A stretch of 64,000 nucleotides of DNA, from NCBI RefSeq assembly GCF_000812945.1, contig NZ_JSYM01000001.1, positions 2,028,228 through 2,092,227 on the forward strand, written 5' to 3'. The stretch is from Flavobacterium sp. AED (GTDB lineage Bacteria > Bacteroidota > Bacteroidia > Flavobacteriales > Flavobacteriaceae). Under the pieces are notes generated by a model. The model made no database searches. It saw only the letters and a program-made list of their open reading frames with translations, and was not told where the DNA came from. Below are positions 54,246-63,501 of this stretch, piece after piece. Positions within the stretch are counted from its first letter, which is position 1; every line of letters begins with the position of its first letter. The translations under genes and the position numbers were made by a program.

Positions 54246-54299
54246 TATTTTAATTTTAAAGTTAAACAGGCCAAACCTAAGTTTAATTTAAATTTATTT

Positions 54300-54317
54300 T
54301 TTACGGGAAACCGTAAA
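54300..54317. promoter_or_regulatory. TTTACGG element D, perfect palindrome
   Basis: TTTACGG-GAAA-CCGTAAA is a perfect 7-4-7 inverted repeat, 55 bases upstream of the 88-residue gene and about 150 bases from the 3' end of the response regulator gene. Size and symmetry fit a dimeric LuxR/NarL-type binding site. Confidence 0.65.
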
Positions 54318-54464
54318 GAGGGATAATTTTTTTAAAATATTTAAAAATTGTTCCGTTCTTATGATTTGAAATTGCTAATTTTTAAAACGAATAATTGGGA
54401 GTTTATCGAATTTAGTGTCCTTCAGTTTTATAAATCCCACTTTTGGAGTTGATTTGGGAAAGAA

Positions 54465-55133
54465 TTATACTAATCCTAAATCTTTGGTGATGGCTATTAG
54501 ATGTACATTATTGCTGGCCCTGAAGTAGATTTTGAGTTTGTTGATTCGTTTTTCTATGCTACTAGTACCATTAGGACTGATTTCAGAATTTTTAAATTCT
54601 AATGCGATTTCATCCAGAATTAGACCTTTTGATAATAATTTTAAAAGTGAAATATCATAGGCCTCAATTTCCAAAATAGATTTATCTTTTAATAGATGGG
54701 ACAATTCAGCAGAAATTATTTTTTCATCACTATTGAAAATGTTTTGAACTGCGTTTTTTAGTTGAGGAATGCTATTGCGTCCCTTAGAAACATAGGCATT
54801 AATTCCTGAATTGTTAAAAAGAGATTTTATTCTAAAGGATTTATCTTCAATGGAAAATACTATTGTCTTTATATTGGGCTGTATTTTTTTTACTGCATCA
54901 ATTAATTCCTCACCGGTTGAAAGTTTATTTTCTCGGTGGTCTTGTTTAAATGATAAATCACTAATCAATAAATCATAAGGCATATTATCATGAAGCGCTT
55001 TTTTTATTTTTAAAAAGGCATCATCGCAATATTTTGCATGGTGAATTTCTACGATTGAAAGTTCCTCAAGAGCTTGAACGACGGTAATACTGATACTGTC
55101 TAAATCTTCGGCGACTAAAATTTTTTGGAACAT
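54465..55133 (-). CDS. NarL/LuxR-type response regulator
   Basis: The 222-residue protein has a receiver domain (ILVAEDLDSIS; phosphorylated Asp59 in LLISDLSF; IKTIVFSIED; AYVSKGRNSI with the conserved Lys) and a C-terminal LuxR-type helix-turn-helix (KLLSKGLILDEIALEF, GTSSIEKRINKLK). The kinase gene lies ten bases upstream on the same strand, so the pair is one operon and one pathway. Target sites may be the TTTACGG palindromes just downstream, which is an inference from proximity and symmetry. Confidence 0.9.
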   Translation of the reverse strand: MFQKILVAEDLDSISITVVQALEELSIVEIHHAKYCDDAFLKIKKALHDNMPYDLLISDLSFKQDHRENKLSTGEELIDAVKKIQPNIKTIVFSIEDKSFRIKSLFNNSGINAYVSKGRNSIPQLKNAVQNIFNSDEKIISAELSHLLKDKSILEIEAYDISLLKLLSKGLILDEIALEFKNSEISPNGTSSIEKRINKLKIYFRASNNVHLIAITKDLGLV

Positions 55134-55143
55134 AAGGATACGA

Positions 55144-56868
55144 TTATGATGGAAAAATAATATTTACTTTGAATCCTTTGTCGGATGTAGTCTCAAAAGT
55201 AGTTGTTCCTTTTATAGCTTGAATACGGTTTTCCACATTCTGTAGTCCATTTCTTGATTTTTTTTCATCAAATGTAGCTCCAACACCGTTATCACTGTAA
55301 TCTATTTGTAATTTTTTTTGATTTTTTTTGAAAGTTAACACTACTAAACTACTTTGACTGTGTTTTTTCATGTTGACGAGTAGTTCTTGAAGTACTCTAT
55401 AAACAGTAATTTTCTTATTGCTTTCTAAAACTGTCCAATTTATAGTGTCAATACCAATAATCAATATATTCACTGTATTGTTATTGAAGCTTGAAATCAT
55501 TTCTTTTAAGTTGGATATAAAGTGTTGTCCAGTTTCTATTGTACTATTCTCTTTAGAAATGTTTCTGGTTCGGGAATAAATAGTATCTAAATTAGTGAGC
55601 AATATTTCTTTATTTTCATTGGTTGACAAATCTTGTGTTTCTGCAAAAGCCATAGTATGATAAACATCGTTAGCTAATTCATCATGAAGTTTTTTTGCAA
55701 TCCGAATTTCAGTATTGTATGAGGTTTTTATTTTTTCTCTTTTGTTTTTGGTAACGAGAAAATTTAAGATGAATATACTTAGTGTGATAATAATTACTAC
55801 TGTAAAATATAGAAATTGATTTTTATTTTTTTGTTGTTCCAATTGAAGTGCATTCTCCGCTTTTTGGGTTTTTAGTTTTAAATTTTCTTCTTTTTCTTTT
55901 TTGGAATCATATTTTATTTTAGCAAATTGATTTTTTGCCTTTTGTCTCACTTGATTAATACTATCATTTATTTTTAAGTGAAACAGAGAGAATTTTTTAG
56001 ATTCATTCCCAATGCTATTTTCTATCAATAGTGCTAATGATTTTAAGCGATCATCAACACTGTTTATTTTTGTTGCTTTTTCATAGGATAATTGAGCATA
56101 TTTATATGATAAATTTGAATTGGTTTTAATGTAAAATTCAGATAAATTATGATAGCTCGTGGTTATTCCAAAGTCATCTTTTATATGTGTTCTTATTTTT
56201 AAGGATTGATTCAAATAAGAATAACTTTTAGGATTACCTATTTTAAAATAAGCTAGGCCTAAATTATCTAAAACTCTTGCATAATTCTCTTCATCGTTTA
56301 AAACTTCTTTTTTTAAGGTCAATGGCAAAAGAATATTTATAGCATGTTGATAATTATGTTTATCGATATATGCTACGGCTATATTATTTTTGAGAACAAT
56401 TTTTTGTATTTCATCCTCTGATAAATTTAGTGCTTTATTATAATAGTAAATAGCATTATCATAATCATAAAGATTCTTGTAATTAATACCCAGTATATTA
56501 TAAATAGAAACTTTATAATAAGAATCTGTGTTTTTTTGAAAATATTGTATTGCTTCAGTTGCACTGGATTCGCTACTGGAATAATCACCTTTTACTTGCT
56601 GAATATATGCCAGTTTTAATAGGCAATAAATAATTTTGTCTTGATCTTTATTTGGATTACTATTTGATTTTATTTTGTTATAATAGTAGAAAGCACTGTC
56701 AAATTCTTGATTATTAATATATTTTTCTGCGAGGGTTATATTCTTTATGTAATTTGAATTATCTATCTTTTTTTGGATACTTTGTTGTTCTTTTTTGCAA
56801 GATTGTAGCCCAAATGATAATATCAATAAAAAAAAGTAAATCGGGAAATGTTGCTTTTGTAGTGCCAT
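55144..56868 (-). CDS. TPR-domain sensor histidine kinase (1)
   Basis: The 574-residue protein has a lipoprotein-like signal (Cys24 in LSFGLQSCKKE), about seven TPR repeats to residue 280 (YIQQVKGDYSSSESSATEAIQYF; YDNAIYYYNKALNLS), a coiled coil, one membrane helix near 345-370 (FLYFTVVIIITLSIFILNFLV) and a HisKA_3-type kinase. His395 is in AKKLHDELANDVYHTMAF. The HATPase has the DNGVGA G1 box and GLQNVENRIQAIKG. TPRs should be periplasmic. It pairs with the response regulator gene after ten bases. A TATTTTCG element ends four bases before the start codon. Confidence 0.92.
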   Translation of the reverse strand: MALQKQHFPIYFFLLILSFGLQSCKKEQQSIQKKIDNSNYIKNITLAEKYINNQEFDSAFYYYNKIKSNSNPNKDQDKIIYCLLKLAYIQQVKGDYSSSESSATEAIQYFQKNTDSYYKVSIYNILGINYKNLYDYDNAIYYYNKALNLSEDEIQKIVLKNNIAVAYIDKHNYQHAINILLPLTLKKEVLNDEENYARVLDNLGLAYFKIGNPKSYSYLNQSLKIRTHIKDDFGITTSYHNLSEFYIKTNSNLSYKYAQLSYEKATKINSVDDRLKSLALLIENSIGNESKKFSLFHLKINDSINQVRQKAKNQFAKIKYDSKKEKEENLKLKTQKAENALQLEQQKNKNQFLYFTVVIIITLSIFILNFLVTKNKREKIKTSYNTEIRIAKKLHDELANDVYHTMAFAETQDLSTNENKEILLTNLDTIYSRTRNISKENSTIETGQHFISNLKEMISSFNNNTVNILIIGIDTINWTVLESNKKITVYRVLQELLVNMKKHSQSSLVVLTFKKNQKKLQIDYSDNGVGATFDEKKSRNGLQNVENRIQAIKGTTTFETTSDKGFKVNIIFPS

Positions 56869-56872
56869 TCCC

Positions 56873-56880
56873 CGAAAATA
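56873..56880 (-). promoter_or_regulatory. -7-like element of TPR kinase 1
   Basis: TATTTTCG on the minus strand ends four bases before the start codon, matching the layout before dnaB and TPR kinase 2. Confidence 0.4.
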
Positions 56881-56925
56881 CTTAAATTAATTTAAATATA
56901 GTTATAAAAGAAAAAACTATTTATA

Positions 56926-57102
56926 TTATGGTTTTGGTGGAGTTGTTGGAGTTTGGCCACTTGAACCTCCACCAGAATTATCAGAAATATCAGCGGATAT
57001 TTGTTTATTATTGTTTGGAGTTGTTTCCACTTCGTCATTGGTACAAGAAACCATGGCAATACATGCAATAATATAACACGATACTAGAATTATTCTTTTC
57101 AT
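56926..57102 (-). CDS. Small lipoprotein (58 aa)
   Basis: The chosen ATG at 57102 gives a clear lipoprotein signal (RIILVSCYIIACIAMVSC, Cys20). A 38-residue mature part follows, rich in Asn, Gly, Ser, Thr and Pro (TPNNNKQISADISDN, GGGSSGQTPTTPPKP). The longer open frame to 57180 adds 26 residues that would hide the signal. It lies upstream of TPR kinase 1 on the same strand. Function unknown. Confidence 0.65.
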   Translation of the reverse strand: MKRIILVSCYIIACIAMVSCTNDEVETTPNNNKQISADISDNSGGGSSGQTPTTPPKP

Positions 57103-57379
57103 TTTTTTGGAATTAAAAATTAGACATAGGTTGGGCTGTCCGATATTCAAATCGAATCTTTGCCGGAATTGGCAATCCATTAAAACAGTTTGCTCTTTTG
57201 CTTTTGGGAAGTGAAGTGTGCTGAAACAGAATAGTATGATTTATACTTCCCGAATAAACTTGCCATCTGTTTAGCAACACTTTTTTTAGAACTAGTTTTG
57301 TACATTTGTCTTGATTGCAATTCAAAACAGGAACTAATTCTGTAGCAAAGAAATGTTGTCTTTATTGAATAATTTTAAT

Positions 57380-57450
57380 GGAATTCCGGTAATTCCAGTA
57401 ATTCCGATGAGTTCCGTTTAATGCTTGTTAATGCCAGTAAATGCTTATGA
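57380..57450. repeat. Short iteron-like direct repeats
   Basis: Repeats of a nine- to ten-base unit GGAATTCCG / GTAATTCCA / GTAATTCCG / ATGAGTTCCG (57380-57416) run straight into a ten-base series TTAATGCTTG / TTAATGCCAG / TAAATGCTTA (57418-57447). The second series includes the start of the 292-residue gene and several ATG codons in different frames. Confidence 0.65.
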
Positions 57451-58319
57451 ATAAGATTACTTTTGAACAGTATAAGAGTGCCATTAAAGTAAAATATGAA
57501 GAAAAGAAAAGTGAAGATGTTTCGGGTATTTTACTGAATCCTACACCTGCACAATTGCGAAATCTGTGTTTAATGATTTTCGATAATTTATTATCAAAAT
57601 CAGATGAAAATATATTTAGATTATTTTTTAATGTAAAAGAGGAGGAGAGTTTAAGGAAGTCTATGGAGCGTTCTGATATAGCTAGATTTAGACCTATTAT
57701 ATCATTTTTGAAAGGAGAGAAAGATTCAGAGAATTCAGTAAGGATTGAATTGGCAGCCATTCTTATTGATTTTAATCCAAGACCTTACAATAAGTATTTA
57801 CTTAATGTGAAAATTAATGAAATAGGTAATGTAGAGGTTCCGTCATTAATGGAGAAAGATAAAGCGGGTGAAAAGAATCTTCCTTTAGATAAATGGGTTG
57901 AAAAGGGATTTGAACCAAAGAATATTGGTAGATTCGAAAAAAGAAAAGTAATTATTTTTACTGTATTCTTATCCTTGTTTTTTATGGGGTATACTGTAAA
58001 GAATATAATTTTTCCGGAAAAAGAATGTATGATGTGGGACGGCAATCATTATGAAGCTGTGGATTGTAAAAATGAAAAACCAGGTTCTGAAAATTCTACA
58101 TCTGTTGAAGTTTTAAACGAAAATTTATTATCCTTTAAAAAAATAGAGGTTAACACAAATACGGTTTTCTTCGAAAAAGGAAAGCCTATAGTTTGGTATG
58201 GAAAATCATTTGATGGAAATTATGAGTATTTCAATCAGCCTGGATTGCATCCAGAAACAGAGAAAACATTAAAGCCAATATCTCAGTATATAATTAAAAA
58301 ATATATACATAAACAATAG
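57441..58319 (+). CDS. Single-pass membrane protein of unknown function (292 aa)
   Basis: Not recognised as a named family. The N-terminal 175 residues are helical and charged (KITFEQYKSAIKVKYEEKK; LNPTPAQLRNLCLMIFDNLLSK; RFRPIISFLKGEKD). One membrane helix follows (VIIFTVFLSLFFMGYTVKNIIF, about 175-197). The outer part of about 95 residues starts with a Cys motif (CMMWDGNHYEAVDC) and ends with VWYGKSFDGNYEYFNQPGLHPET. I have an impression of similar proteins in other flavobacteria. It is the only plus-strand gene between the two TPR kinases. An alternative start is ATG 57447. Confidence 0.75.
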   Translation: MLMNKITFEQYKSAIKVKYEEKKSEDVSGILLNPTPAQLRNLCLMIFDNLLSKSDENIFRLFFNVKEEESLRKSMERSDIARFRPIISFLKGEKDSENSVRIELAAILIDFNPRPYNKYLLNVKINEIGNVEVPSLMEKDKAGEKNLPLDKWVEKGFEPKNIGRFEKRKVIIFTVFLSLFFMGYTVKNIIFPEKECMMWDGNHYEAVDCKNEKPGSENSTSVEVLNENLLSFKKIEVNTNTVFFEKGKPIVWYGKSFDGNYEYFNQPGLHPETEKTLKPISQYIIKKYIHKQ

Positions 58320-58370
58320 CCGTAGCAATATACTTTGGAAACTAATATTTTATTGAGTTTAAGACTCTGG

Positions 58371-60092
58371 TTATATTGGAAACATAAAACTTACTTTGAA
58401 TCCTTTGTTAGATTTAGTGTCAAATGAAATAGTTCCTTTTATGGACTGGATGCGGTTTTCTACATTATGTAATCCATTTTTTGAGGTCAATTTTTCAAAT
58501 GTAGCTCCAACTCCGTTATCACTATAATCGATTTGTAATTTTCCTTCATTTTTTTTGAAAGAGATTACGACTAAGCTGCATTGACTGTGTTTTTTCATGT
58601 TGACAAGTAATTCTTGAAGTACGCGATAAACTGCAATTTTTTTATTGCCTTCTAAAGCTTTCCAATTGACTGTATCTATTCCATTTGTCAATATATTTAC
58701 TTCATTATTATTAAAGCCCGATATCATTTCTTTTAATCCGGATAGAAATAGTGGACCTGCTTCTATAGTACTATTTTCTTTAGAAATATTTCGCGTTCTG
58801 GAATAAATTGTGTCTAGATTGTTGAGTAATATTTCTTTATTCTGTCTGGTGGATAAATCCTGTGTTTCAGCAAAAGCCATGGTATGATACACATCATTAG
58901 CCAACTCATCATGAAGTTTTTTAGCAATTCGAATTTCTGTAGTATAGGAGGCTTTTATTTTTTCTCTTTTATTTTTGGCTATAAGAAAATTAGAGATTAA
59001 AATACTTGTCAAAATAATAATTCCAAAACCGAAATATAAGAAGAGATTTCTGTTATGTTGCTGTCCTTCTTGAAGTACCTTTTGCGCTTTTAGTTTTAGA
59101 TTTTCATCCTTTTCTTTCTTGGAATCGTATTTGATTTTAGCAAATTGATTTTTTACATTTAGTCGTACTTTGTAGATACTGTCGTTGATATGAAGATAGA
59201 GCAAGGAATGTCTTTTCAATTTATTTCCCGTACTGTTTTGTATTAATAGTTCTAAAGATCGTAAACGATCATCAACACTATTTATTTTGGTTGCTTTTTC
59301 ATAGGTTAATAATGCATAATCTGCAGCTAATTTTGGGTTACTTTTTTTATAATATAGCGAAAGATGATAATAACTCGAAAGCATTCCCCAGTCATCCTTT
59401 ATTTGTTCCCTTATTTTTAAGCCTAAATTTAAATAGAAAAATGCCTTTGAATTTTTAGATTTATCATATGCGTCACCTAAATTATCGTTTATTCGAGCAT
59501 ATGTTTCTTCATCATTTATTACTTCTTTTTTTTTAAGTAAGGGTAAAAGTATTTGTAGTGCTTTTTGGTAATTACCCTTTTCTATATAAGTGACACCGAT
59601 ATTATTTATTATACCAGCTTTGTCAATTTTATCTGTTTTAGAGTTTATTGCTTTTTTGAAGTAATATATAGCATTGTCATAATCAAAAGTATTTAAGTAA
59701 TTATTTCCTAGGCCAATGTATATATTAGTTTCCCCATATGGGTATTTATTAGAGTTTTCTATAATCGGGAAGGCTTCAATACTTGTGGTCTCACTACCTG
59801 TATAATCTCCTTGGTTTCTTTGTATTTGCGCCATCCATGCTAATGAATGAATAATTCTAGAAGTATCTTTTTTTAATTCGGCGGTAGATTTGGCTTTGTT
59901 ATAAAAATAGTATGAACTATCAAATTTACCATTTTCATAATGCATATGAGCCAGTTTTAGAAGTCGTTCAATTTCGGTAGTATTGTGTTTTTTTTGGGAA
60001 TTATTTTGCTTTTTTTTCTCACAGGATTGAGTGACAAAAAGGAAGACGAATGATAATATATAAATCGGGAAATGTAGTTTTCTAAGTATCAT
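58371..60092 (-). CDS. TPR-domain sensor histidine kinase (2), paralogue
   Basis: The 573-residue protein matches TPR kinase 1 along its whole length, with the same plan: lipoprotein-like signal (Cys24 in FVTQSCEKKK), TPR repeats, coiled coil, membrane helix (FLYFGFGIIILTSILISNFLI), and kinase with His394 in AKKLHDELANDVYHTMAF. The G1 box is DNGVGA and GLHNVENRIQSIKG follows. Long blocks around the His box are identical to the first kinase. No response regulator gene accompanies it, so it may share the one at 54465. A TACTTTCG element ends four bases before its start. Confidence 0.92.
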   Translation of the reverse strand: MILRKLHFPIYILSFVFLFVTQSCEKKKQNNSQKKHNTTEIERLLKLAHMHYENGKFDSSYYFYNKAKSTAELKKDTSRIIHSLAWMAQIQRNQGDYTGSETTSIEAFPIIENSNKYPYGETNIYIGLGNNYLNTFDYDNAIYYFKKAINSKTDKIDKAGIINNIGVTYIEKGNYQKALQILLPLLKKKEVINDEETYARINDNLGDAYDKSKNSKAFFYLNLGLKIREQIKDDWGMLSSYYHLSLYYKKSNPKLAADYALLTYEKATKINSVDDRLRSLELLIQNSTGNKLKRHSLLYLHINDSIYKVRLNVKNQFAKIKYDSKKEKDENLKLKAQKVLQEGQQHNRNLFLYFGFGIIILTSILISNFLIAKNKREKIKASYTTEIRIAKKLHDELANDVYHTMAFAETQDLSTRQNKEILLNNLDTIYSRTRNISKENSTIEAGPLFLSGLKEMISGFNNNEVNILTNGIDTVNWKALEGNKKIAVYRVLQELLVNMKKHSQCSLVVISFKKNEGKLQIDYSDNGVGATFEKLTSKNGLHNVENRIQSIKGTISFDTKSNKGFKVSFMFPI

Positions 60093-60096
60093 TTGC

Positions 60097-60104
60097 CGAA
60101 AGTA
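60097..60104 (-). promoter_or_regulatory. -7-like element of TPR kinase 2
   Basis: TACTTTCG on the minus strand, four bases before the start codon. The identical string precedes dnaB by the same distance. Confidence 0.4.
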
Positions 60105-60182
60105 CAGAAATTAATTACAATACAAAAGTGTTCTGATTAGTATAATTTATATTTTTTAATGATGGTTTAAATACCATTTAAA

Positions 60183-60216
60183 AAACAAAAAACCCCAATC
60201 TTTCGATTGAGGTTTC
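60183..60216 (-). terminator. Terminator of the thrS-infC-rpmI-rplT operon
   Basis: AACCCCAATC/GATTGAGGTT around TTTC (60191-60214). On the minus strand it is followed by TTTTTTGTTTTT. It lies about 40 bases past the rplT stop. Confidence 0.88.
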
Positions 60217-60254
60217 TCTATAAGTAAGTAATCTAAATTGAGTTGATAAAACGT

Positions 60255-60599
60255 TTATTTTACTTTATTAAGTATTGCTTTGAAAGCTTCTGGGTGGTTC
60301 ATAGCTAAATCTGCAAGAACTTTACGGTTCAATTCGATATTTTGCTTTTTCACTTTACCCATGAATTGAGAATATGACATTCCTTCCAATCTAGCTCCAG
60401 CGTTGATACGTTGAATCCATAATGCACGGAAATTTCTTTTATTCACTTTTCTGTCACGGTAAGCGTAGCACATTGCTTTCTCTACCGCATTCTTAGCAAC
60501 TGTCCAAACGTTTTTACGTCTACCAAAGAAACCTTTGGCTTGCTTCATTATTTTTTTTCTTCTTGCTCTTTTAGCAACTGAATTTACCGATCTTGGCAT
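60255..60599 (-). CDS. rplT: 50S ribosomal protein L20
   Basis: The 114-residue basic protein has the L20 sequence: [62 protein letters not shown]. It binds 23S rRNA early in 50S assembly. Last gene of the thrS-infC-rpmI-rplT operon, 102 bases after rpmI. Length is normal. Confidence 0.98.
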   Translation of the reverse strand: MPRSVNSVAKRARRKKIMKQAKGFFGRRKNVWTVAKNAVEKAMCYAYRDRKVNKRNFRALWIQRINAGARLEGMSYSQFMGKVKKQNIELNRKVLADLAMNHPEAFKAILNKVK

Positions 60600-60701
60600 A
60601 ATTTTATTGTTTTTTTGTAGCAGGCGTCCCGAATTAAATCAAGAGAACTTAAAAGCCATACTCCAAGGTTATTTTTTAAATTGTTTTAACCTAAAGAATT
60701 A

Positions 60702-60899
60702 TTATATAATTCTTAATTGTTGTTTGATGCTTTTCATATCTGTTTTGTGAACTAGCGCAGAGTGTGTCAATGCTAATTTACGTTTTTTAGATTTTTTAGT
60801 CAAGATGTGACTTTTAAAAGCATGCTTTCTTTTAATCTTTCCAGAACCAGTAACTTTGAAACGTTTCTTGGCGCTAGATTTGGTTTTCATTTTAGGCAT
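60702..60899 (-). CDS. rpmI: 50S ribosomal protein L35
   Basis: The 65-residue protein starts [23 protein letters not shown], a perfect L35 N-terminus, with [19 protein letters not shown] in the middle. It lies between infC and rplT, the universal order. Confidence 0.97.
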   Translation of the reverse strand: MPKMKTKSSAKKRFKVTGSGKIKRKHAFKSHILTKKSKKRKLALTHSALVHKTDMKSIKQQLRII

Positions 60900-60980
60900 T
60901 TTTTCCTAGTGTTTTAATTTATTCTTACTTACTTATCTTTTGTTTAAAGTTTCAGGTTAAAACTGAATACTGCAAACTGT

Positions 60981-61538
60981 TTACTTCTTTTTCTTAGGAG
61001 CAATGAACATAATCATTCTCTTTCCTTCAAGAACTGGCATCGCTTCCACTTTACCAAACTCTTCAAGATCTGTTGCTAATCTTAATAATAAGATTTGACC
61101 TTGATCTTTATAGATAATTGAACGTCCTTTAAAGAAAACGAAAGCTTTCAATTTTGCTCCCTCCTTTAAGAATTTTTCAGCGTTCTTTCTCTTAAACTCA
61201 TAATCATGCTCATCGGTTTGAGGACCAAAACGGATTTCTTTCACAACAACTTGTGTAGATTTCGCTTTCAAGACTTTATCACGTTTCTTTTGTTCGTAAA
61301 CAAATTTCTTGTAATCCATGATTTTGCAAACCGGAGGTTCAGCATTAGGAGAAATCTCTACTAAATCTAATTCAAATTGATCCGCTAATCTTAAAGCTTC
61401 CGAAAGTTTAAAAACTCCTGGTTCAATGTTCTCTCCTACAAGTCTTACTTCTTGTACACCACGAATAAGATTGTTTATTCTGTGTGCATCTTTTTTTTCT
61501 ACGCGAGGTTGGTAACCTCTGTTGCTTCTTATTGCTAT
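60981..61538 (-). CDS. infC: Translation initiation factor IF-3, ATA start
   Basis: The 185-residue factor keeps the 30S subunit free and checks start-codon pairing. The C-terminal domain is clear ([35 protein letters not shown]). An ATG at 61319 would start in the middle of the protein. Reading the same frame further upstream gives the whole N-terminal domain ([21 protein letters not shown]) back to an ATA codon at 61538-61536, with no ATG, GTG or TTG in frame. The product then begins M-A-I-R-S-N. Rare AUU-type starts on infC are known and allow IF-3 to repress its own synthesis; ATA fits that scheme. The stop of thrS lies 16 bases upstream. Confidence 0.93.
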   Translation of the reverse strand: MAIRSNRGYQPRVEKKDAHRINNLIRGVQEVRLVGENIEPGVFKLSEALRLADQFELDLVEISPNAEPPVCKIMDYKKFVYEQKKRDKVLKAKSTQVVVKEIRFGPQTDEHDYEFKRKNAEKFLKEGAKLKAFVFFKGRSIIYKDQGQILLLRLATDLEEFGKVEAMPVLEGKRMIMFIAPKKKK

Positions 61539-61554
61539 GACTTTATAATTTAAG

Positions 61555-63501
61555 TTAAACTGTAAATACTTTTAATGTTTTGTTGATCTCTTCGTTTACA
61601 ATAGCAACAAATTCTTCTATTGTAACGCTGATATTTCCTTTTCCTTCCTGTCCATGACGGCGGATTGATATAGTGCCATTTTTCTCTTCTTCCTCACCTA
61701 CAATCAACATAAACGGGGTTTTTTGCATTTCTGCATCCCTGATTTTCTTACCAATTGTCTCGTTTCTATTATCAATGAGGGCGCGAATTTCGTGATTTTC
61801 TAGCAAATCTAAAACTTTTTTCGCATATATTTCATATTTCTCGCTCAAAGACAATATTATAGCTTGTTCAGGCATCAACCAAAGCGGGAAATTTCCTGCT
61901 GTATGCTCTAGTAAAATAGCTATAAATCGTTCCATAGATCCAAAAGGAGCTCTGTGAATCATCACAGGTCTATGTAATTCGTTATCAGATCCTTTGTAGG
62001 TCAAGTCAAAACGTTCCGGTAGGTTATAATCCACTTGAATCGTTCCTAATTGCCATTGTCTTCCCAAGGCATCTTTTACCATGAAATCTAATTTCGGACC
62101 ATAGAAAGCAGCTTCGCCATATTCAACTACTGTATTCAAACCTTTATCTGCTGCAGCGTTGATAATTGCATTTTCTGCTTTTTCCCAATTTTCGTCAGTA
62201 CCTATATACTTATCTCTATTCTCTTTGTCTCTCAAAGAAATCTGAGCTGTAAAGTTTTCAAATCCTAATGAACCAAATACATATAGTACCAAGTCAATTA
62301 CTTTCTTAAACTCTTCGTCTAGTTGTTCCGGAGTACAAAAAATATGGGCGTCATCCTGAGTAAACCCTCTTACACGAGTCAAACCGTGTAATTCCCCACT
62401 TTGTTCGTATCTGTAAACTGTACCAAATTCAGCATAACGCTTCGGTAAATCTTTGTATGACCAAGGGCGTACATTGTAAATTTCACAGTGATGAGGGCAA
62501 TTCATTGGTTTCAATAAAAACTCTTCACCTTCTGCTGGAGTACTTATAGGTTGGAAGCTATCAGCACCATATTTTGCATAATGCCCCGAAGTTACATACA
62601 GTTCTTTCTGACCAATATGTGGCGTAACCACTTGCTCGTATCCACCTTTTTTCTGTGCTTTTTTCAAAAACTGTTCTAGTCGATCTCTTAAAGCAGCACC
62701 TTTCGGTAACCACAATGGCAAACCTGCACCTACTTTTTGTGAAAAGGCAAACAGTTCAAGTTCTTTTCCTAGTTTTCTATGGTCACGACGTTTCGCTTCT
62801 TCCAGTAATTCTAGATATTCTGTTAAGTCTTTTTGTTTGGGAAACGAAGTTCCATAAACACGAGTCAACTGTTTGTTTTTTTCATCACCACGCCAGTAGG
62901 CTCCAGCAACACTCATGATTTTCATCGCTTTGATTATTCCGGTATTCGGAATATGACCACCACGACATAAGTCAGTAAACGTATCATGATCGCAAAACGT
63001 AATTGTTCCGTCCTCAAGGTTGGTAATCAATTCAGTCTTGTAAACATTGTCTTTGTATAATTCCAGAGCTTCTGCTTTAGAAACGGGACGTAATTTGAAC
63101 TCATGCTTTCCTCTTGATATTTCAAGAACACGATCTTCGATTTTTTTGAAGTCAGCATCTGTTATTTTCTGGTCTTCAAAATCTACATCATAATAAAAAC
63201 CATTAGATATTGCTGGTCCAAGAGTTAATTTTATTCCTGGGTACAATTCCTCAAGAACCTGTGCCATAACGTGAGAAGTCGAATGCCAAAAAGCTTTTTT
63301 TCCATCAGCATCATTCCACGTATATAATATAAGACTGCCGTCCGTCGTCAAAGGAGTTGTGGTTTCCACAGTTGTACCATCAAAAGAAGCCGAAATTACA
63401 TTTCTGGCAAATCCTTCACTAATGCTTTTAGCAACATCCATGGGAGTTACCCCTGGAGCAAACTCTTTAACTGACCCGTCGGGCAAAGTAATCTTAATCA
63501 T
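61555..63501 (-). CDS. thrS: Threonine--tRNA ligase
   Basis: The 648-residue enzyme charges tRNA-Thr. It has the N-terminal TGS domain ([26 protein letters not shown]), the editing domain ([28 protein letters not shown] with zinc-type Cys/His), and the class II catalytic core (motif 1 near [24 protein letters not shown] with the zinc Cys, [27 protein letters not shown], motif 3 [18 protein letters not shown]). The C-terminal anticodon domain follows ([23 protein letters not shown]). First gene of the operon. Confidence 0.98.
   Translation of the reverse strand: MIKITLPDGSVKEFAPGVTPMDVAKSISEGFARNVISASFDGTTVETTTPLTTDGSLILYTWNDADGKKAFWHSTSHVMAQVLEELYPGIKLTLGPAISNGFYYDVDFEDQKITDADFKKIEDRVLEISRGKHEFKLRPVSKAEALELYKDNVYKTELITNLEDGTITFCDHDTFTDLCRGGHIPNTGIIKAMKIMSVAGAYWRGDEKNKQLTRVYGTSFPKQKDLTEYLELLEEAKRRDHRKLGKELELFAFSQKVGAGLPLWLPKGAALRDRLEQFLKKAQKKGGYEQVVTPHIGQKELYVTSGHYAKYGADSFQPISTPAEGEEFLLKPMNCPHHCEIYNVRPWSYKDLPKRYAEFGTVYRYEQSGELHGLTRVRGFTQDDAHIFCTPEQLDEEFKKVIDLVLYVFGSLGFENFTAQISLRDKENRDKYIGTDENWEKAENAIINAAADKGLNTVVEYGEAAFYGPKLDFMVKDALGRQWQLGTIQVDYNLPERFDLTYKGSDNELHRPVMIHRAPFGSMERFIAILLEHTAGNFPLWLMPEQAIILSLSEKYEIYAKKVLDLLENHEIRALIDNRNETIGKKIRDAEMQKTPFMLIVGEEEEKNGTISIRRHGQEGKGNISVTIEEFVAIVNEEINKTLKVFTV

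Noticed and set aside
57113..57325. Minus-strand frame of 70 codons beside the small lipoprotein gene
   Set aside because: No signal or domain; the region is better explained as the divergent promoter region of the lipoprotein and membrane protein genes.
57380..57450. CRISPR array or plasmid origin
   Set aside because: Units are 9-10 bases with no spacers, and no replication initiator gene is adjacent.
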